55,142 nt of DNA, taken from the NCBI GenBank assembly GCA_016197205.1, contig JACPWG010000128.1, positions 1 to 55,142 on the forward strand, in the 5' to 3' direction. The stretch comes from Planctomycetota bacterium (GTDB lineage: Bacteria > Planctomycetota > MHYJ01 > WSZJ01 > JACPWG01). How positions within the stretch are numbered: the stretch's first letter is position 1; every line of letters begins with the position of its first letter. Below are positions 54,101 to 55,142 of this stretch, one piece after another. The notes under the pieces were generated by a model. It worked only from the letters and a program-made list of their open reading frames with translations. It was not told the DNA's origin and did not search any database. A program made the translations under genes and the position numbers.

Positions 54101-54294
54101 GCCTGTACAAACCGTACCCTTACTCGCCCACGGATGGTCGCGAGGACTTGACGTCAGGCGGCGCGCGAGTGTTGCGCGGCGGCGCGTGGAGCTACGAGCC
54201 GCAGTTCGTGCGCGCGGGCTATCGCTTCTTCGGTCGGCCCGACAGCCGCGACGTTAGCGCCGGGTTTCGCGTGGTCGTTTCCGCAGGGGTCTGA
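51157..54294 (+). CDS. caspase-like/NACHT NTPase/FGE-fold protein, DGR target
   Basis: 1045 residues. Residues ~1-220 are a caspase-like protease: His in YFSGHGA (H62), Cys in LVLDCCHAGG (C108), ALIERHRLLPLPGLG after it. Residues ~325-700 are a NACHT STAND NTPase: Walker A VIGPPGSGKST (329-338), LLLLLDGLDEVADS (427-440), WTCRTRAFEKLQGW, then LPETDRWAVCQEIAWELMRKEA and FRHKTFQEFLAARRL, the helical region typical of NACHT. A winged/helical region follows and residues ~805-1045 are an FGE/C-type-lectin fold (SGGKCTMGSGES, YRLPTEAEWEWAARG, CLDLAGNVWEWCSS). The last 45 residues are the variable repeat. The protein resembles bacterial death or defence NTPases. The usual first strand of the caspase domain is missing; the chosen ATG follows a repeat-rich leader. 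Confidence 0.85.
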   Translation: MDLIAPPGDAARMAARLGDPTRGGWMLHADPAGTPTTAPKLRRLIGDFLQGGGSRLLYFSGHGAATDWGFWLVTADAVADGEGIELAGLMNVVARSPAQEILLVLDCCHAGGAATIAQESFFQGLGPAVRTPPADRAWSVLAGCAPRDLAYEARERGVWQGCFTSAVLRALDRSADADGRVRVGRLSDDVGRELAATPYPRPHSWWSPQGRPMVVGYAPPTQAASGPAPFRGDAERAYLSALIERHRLLPLPGLGSAAGERKIALEEVYVPLCTRESPRLEQAELKKGGERKKGKKRGGQAPPSLRAESEPKRVRLQELLPACPRLAVIGPPGSGKSTLLAYIALVLAQARLSPGSGEPARRLGLRRDETELPAPILVSARELAERLAASEKRPAPIAPILAQVLQGRTLAALAPDSIEERLAEGSLLLLLDGLDEVADSALRVRVMEVLRDVAAEPRFGKTAIVWTCRTRAFEKLQGWQGFDVRHVDAFDDEDIRTFVRKWTDSLPVREEKGAYAGDLTKRILESRSLRQLASCPLTLTMIGVVHYGQGRLPDDRARLYELCCDYLLNRRDVGQDADSVRPGVRLPETDRWAVCQEIAWELMRKEAPGGRLTHAEAASIVRANVGWAGLGRTPEPGLVDETLSWLELRPGVLASDAGMTWGFRHKTFQEFLAARRLQRMDGVKCWETLRGALTGPSGGDWHEAYVLLARLLSEDQRAALLRRIVEAGENGELPKALAVSLTERAFGETGRSGVDDALLRRVETLTTSVLDVVQNRAQGADVRTRIEVAQLLGRFGDPRLGRSPTDLQLVPVSGGKCTMGSGESDPTYERPAHDVDLAAYGIGRFPITNAQYLAFVEATGNQPPKPEFVYGVYVPWEEGRPRADRLTHPVVGVSWHDAVAYCRWLARETHLPYRLPTEAEWEWAARGTERRIYPWGSEYVSGLANDATLGLQSTTPVGIFPAGAGPTGCLDLAGNVWEWCSSLYKPYPYSPTDGREDLTSGGARVLRGGAWSYEPQFVRAGYRFFGRPDSRDVSAGFRVVVSAGV
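54159..54291 (+). repeat. DGR variable repeat (VR)
   Basis: The 133 bp at the 3' end of the caspase-NACHT-FGE gene, residues ~1001-1045. Aligned without gaps to the template at +314, it differs at 18 positions, 17 of them adenines in the template (9 to G, 8 to T). Eleven residues are changed (1012, 1013, 1017, 1024-1027, 1030, 1032-1034), all on the lectin-fold ligand face expected for FGE-type variable proteins. The invariant 3' part (54258-54291) would be the priming end. Confidence 0.93.
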
Positions 54295-54326
54295 ATTTGG
54301 AGATTTGGAATTTGGAATTTGGGGGT

Positions 54327-54357
54327 AAGGGGGCGAAGTCCCCTTTCGCGATTTTTT
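54327..54357 (+). terminator. possible intrinsic terminator after the caspase-NACHT gene
   Basis: AAGGGG (54327-54332) pairs with CCCCTT (54340-54345), followed after 6 bases by a T6 run (54352-54357). A weak but plausible terminator. The preceding 54295-54326 is AATTTGGAATTTGG-type simple repeat. Confidence 0.4.
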
Positions 54358-54472
54358 GAGGACGAGAGCATCGCCGATGGCCCGACACGAGGGCCGATCC
54401 GAACAAGACACCGTTCCCTCGGCGCGGGAGTGGCGAATCCGCGCCCGAGTCGGTGCAGGGGGATGCCTGGGA

Positions 54473-54605
54473 CGGCGCGCGAGTGTTGCGCGGCGGCGCG
54501 TGGAACAACGAACCACAGAACGTGCGCGCGGGCTATCGCAACAACGATCAACCCGACAACCGCAACGATAACGCCGGGTTTCGCGTGGTCGTTTCCGCAG
54601 TGGTC
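54473..54605 (+). ncRNA. DGR template repeat (TR), transcribed as template RNA
   Basis: 133 bp lying 314 bp downstream of the VR with an ungapped match. Its frame reads RGGAWNNEPQNVRAGYRNN, DQPDNRNDNAG and so on: eight AAC codons, as in other DGR templates where AAC is the most efficient codon to diversify. It has no start or gene context of its own, and a TAG follows. It is the donor copied with adenine-specific errors into the VR. The single non-A mismatch (T at 54601 against G at 54287) lies near the 3' end, where VR and TR normally differ. Confidence 0.9.
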
Positions 54606-54610
54606 CTCTA

Positions 54611-54830
54611 GAAGCGGCTTCGGCCGCTTCCTCGTCCGGTTCTCCGGGTCCATGCGACCTGCCACCTCTCCCCGGGGTCGCTCGGGGGGCGGTGGGTACG
54701 AGACAGTACCCAGGGACCCCATCAGGTGTCTCCCTTCCTCGGCGGGGCGATCCGTCCGAGGAAAAGAACAAACCGCCCGGGCGGGGCTGGTAGGGAACGA
54801 AGCTGTTCCTCGAACGCCCCGCCCGGGCCT
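54611..54830 (+). ncRNA. structured region after the template repeat
   Basis: Four hairpins in a row: GAAGCGGC-TTCG-GCCGCTTC (54611-54630, a UUCG tetraloop), TGGGTAC/GTACCCA (54693-54712), TTCCTCGG/CCGAGGAA (54735-54763) and a 13-bp stem GCCCGGGCGGGGC with complement (54775-54828) enclosing a smaller GGAAC/GTTCC stem. A structured spacer downstream of the TR is required in characterised DGRs for cDNA synthesis, so it may be the 3' part of the DGR RNA. A simple terminator array is the alternative. Confidence 0.45.
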
Positions 54831-55142
54831 CGCCGTTTCGGCAGTGTTGGAACGGGGCTAAAGGCCCGTCAAGAAACAACTCATGCAGATCGGAAACCAG
54901 GGAGTTCCTCGGGAAAAGGCTCAAGGCTCAATGATCAATTTCCAGACAAGGCTCAAAGTTCAAGGCTCAGTACCGCCCCACGCAATTGGGTGACCAATTT
55001 TCTCAACAAGCCGAAATGAAGCTAAAATCGATCTCTCAGTGCGTTGCCCGCGATTATCGCCGGTAGAGGAGGGTGGACTCGGCGCCCAGCCTCTGCGTCT
55101 CCGCGTCTCTGTGTAAAAGTCCCGCATTCGACCCACACGGCC
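54831..55142. other. end of window, no gene
   Basis: No credible gene to the end of the window; one end of a family-1 element is at 54966-55010. Neither a reverse transcriptase nor an Avd gene is seen here or elsewhere in the window. Confidence 0.5.
54966..55010. repeat. dispersed inverted-repeat element, family 1, truncated copy D
   Basis: 45 bp that match only the left end of copies A and C (CTCAGTACCGCCCCACGCAA, TTGGGTGACCAATTTTCTC), then diverge. Confidence 0.65.

Noticed and set aside
54473..54605. TR as a decayed duplicate or pseudogene tail of the FGE domain
   Set aside because: Ordinary decay would hit all bases; here all but one of the differences fall at adenines of the downstream copy.
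54319..54924. Frames across the TR and downstream hairpins
   Set aside because: The TR is non-coding and lies in a different context; stems and repeats explain the sequence, and no RT or Avd motif is present.

Overview
The window is very GC-rich (about 70% by eye), has no rRNA or tRNA gene that I can see, and encodes a Gram-negative-type respiratory and signalling repertoire. It carries an eleven-gene NADH:quinone oxidoreductase operon with unfused nuoC and nuoD, a complete chemotaxis operon, several hybrid histidine kinases, a kinase/sulfatase-modifying-factor fusion, pseudopilin-like and HEAT-repeat proteins, and a large mixed set of intergenic repeats. This style resembles uncultured Planctomycetota-like or other deep-branching high-GC bacteria, but the phylum cannot be fixed from this sequence alone.

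Layout. 1-2655: the tail of a GcvT-like gene, a metallophosphatase, a BrnT/BrnA-like toxin-antitoxin pair behind an almost consensus promoter, and a mini zinc-ribbon protein. 2725-5853 (minus): a Clp-type double AAA+ ATPase fused to a release-factor-2-like module whose GGQ motif is lost. 6136-7713: a REC-HK-REC hybrid kinase. 8446-13401: a secreted amidase with SH3 domains, an exported carbohydrate-active-like protein fused to a DJ-1/PfpI domain, and a HEAT-repeat protein. 13511-22858: nuoABCDEFGHIJK from a clear sigma70-type promoter; nuoL, nuoM and nuoN are not adjacent. 22872-33238: a small GspE-N-like protein, a prenyltransferase-fold repeat protein, a solitary nucleotidyltransferase bracketed by inverted repeat elements, a Ser/Thr kinase-FGE fusion, an exported protein and a GspK/LamG-like pseudopilin. 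33462-40824: a minus-strand signalling cluster (hybrid HK, PH-domain membrane protein, diguanylate cyclase-REC, single REC, HK) and a zinc-ribbon membrane protein. 41317-50812: cheW-cheR-cheW-mcp-cheA-cheB-REC3HK.

The most striking system is at 51157-54830. A caspase-like/NACHT/FGE-fold protein of 1045 residues ends in a variable repeat (54159-54291). A non-coding template repeat lies exactly 314 bp downstream (54473-54605). Of 18 mismatches, 17 are at template adenines. That is the signature of a diversity-generating retroelement (DGR) that hypermutates the sensor end of a putative conflict or cell-death protein. Highly structured DNA/RNA follows the template. The reverse transcriptase and Avd genes are not inside the window.

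Four distinct families of short inverted-repeat (MITE/REP-like) elements are scattered between genes. Copies of all four sit at, overlap or directly abut stop codons of neighbouring genes.
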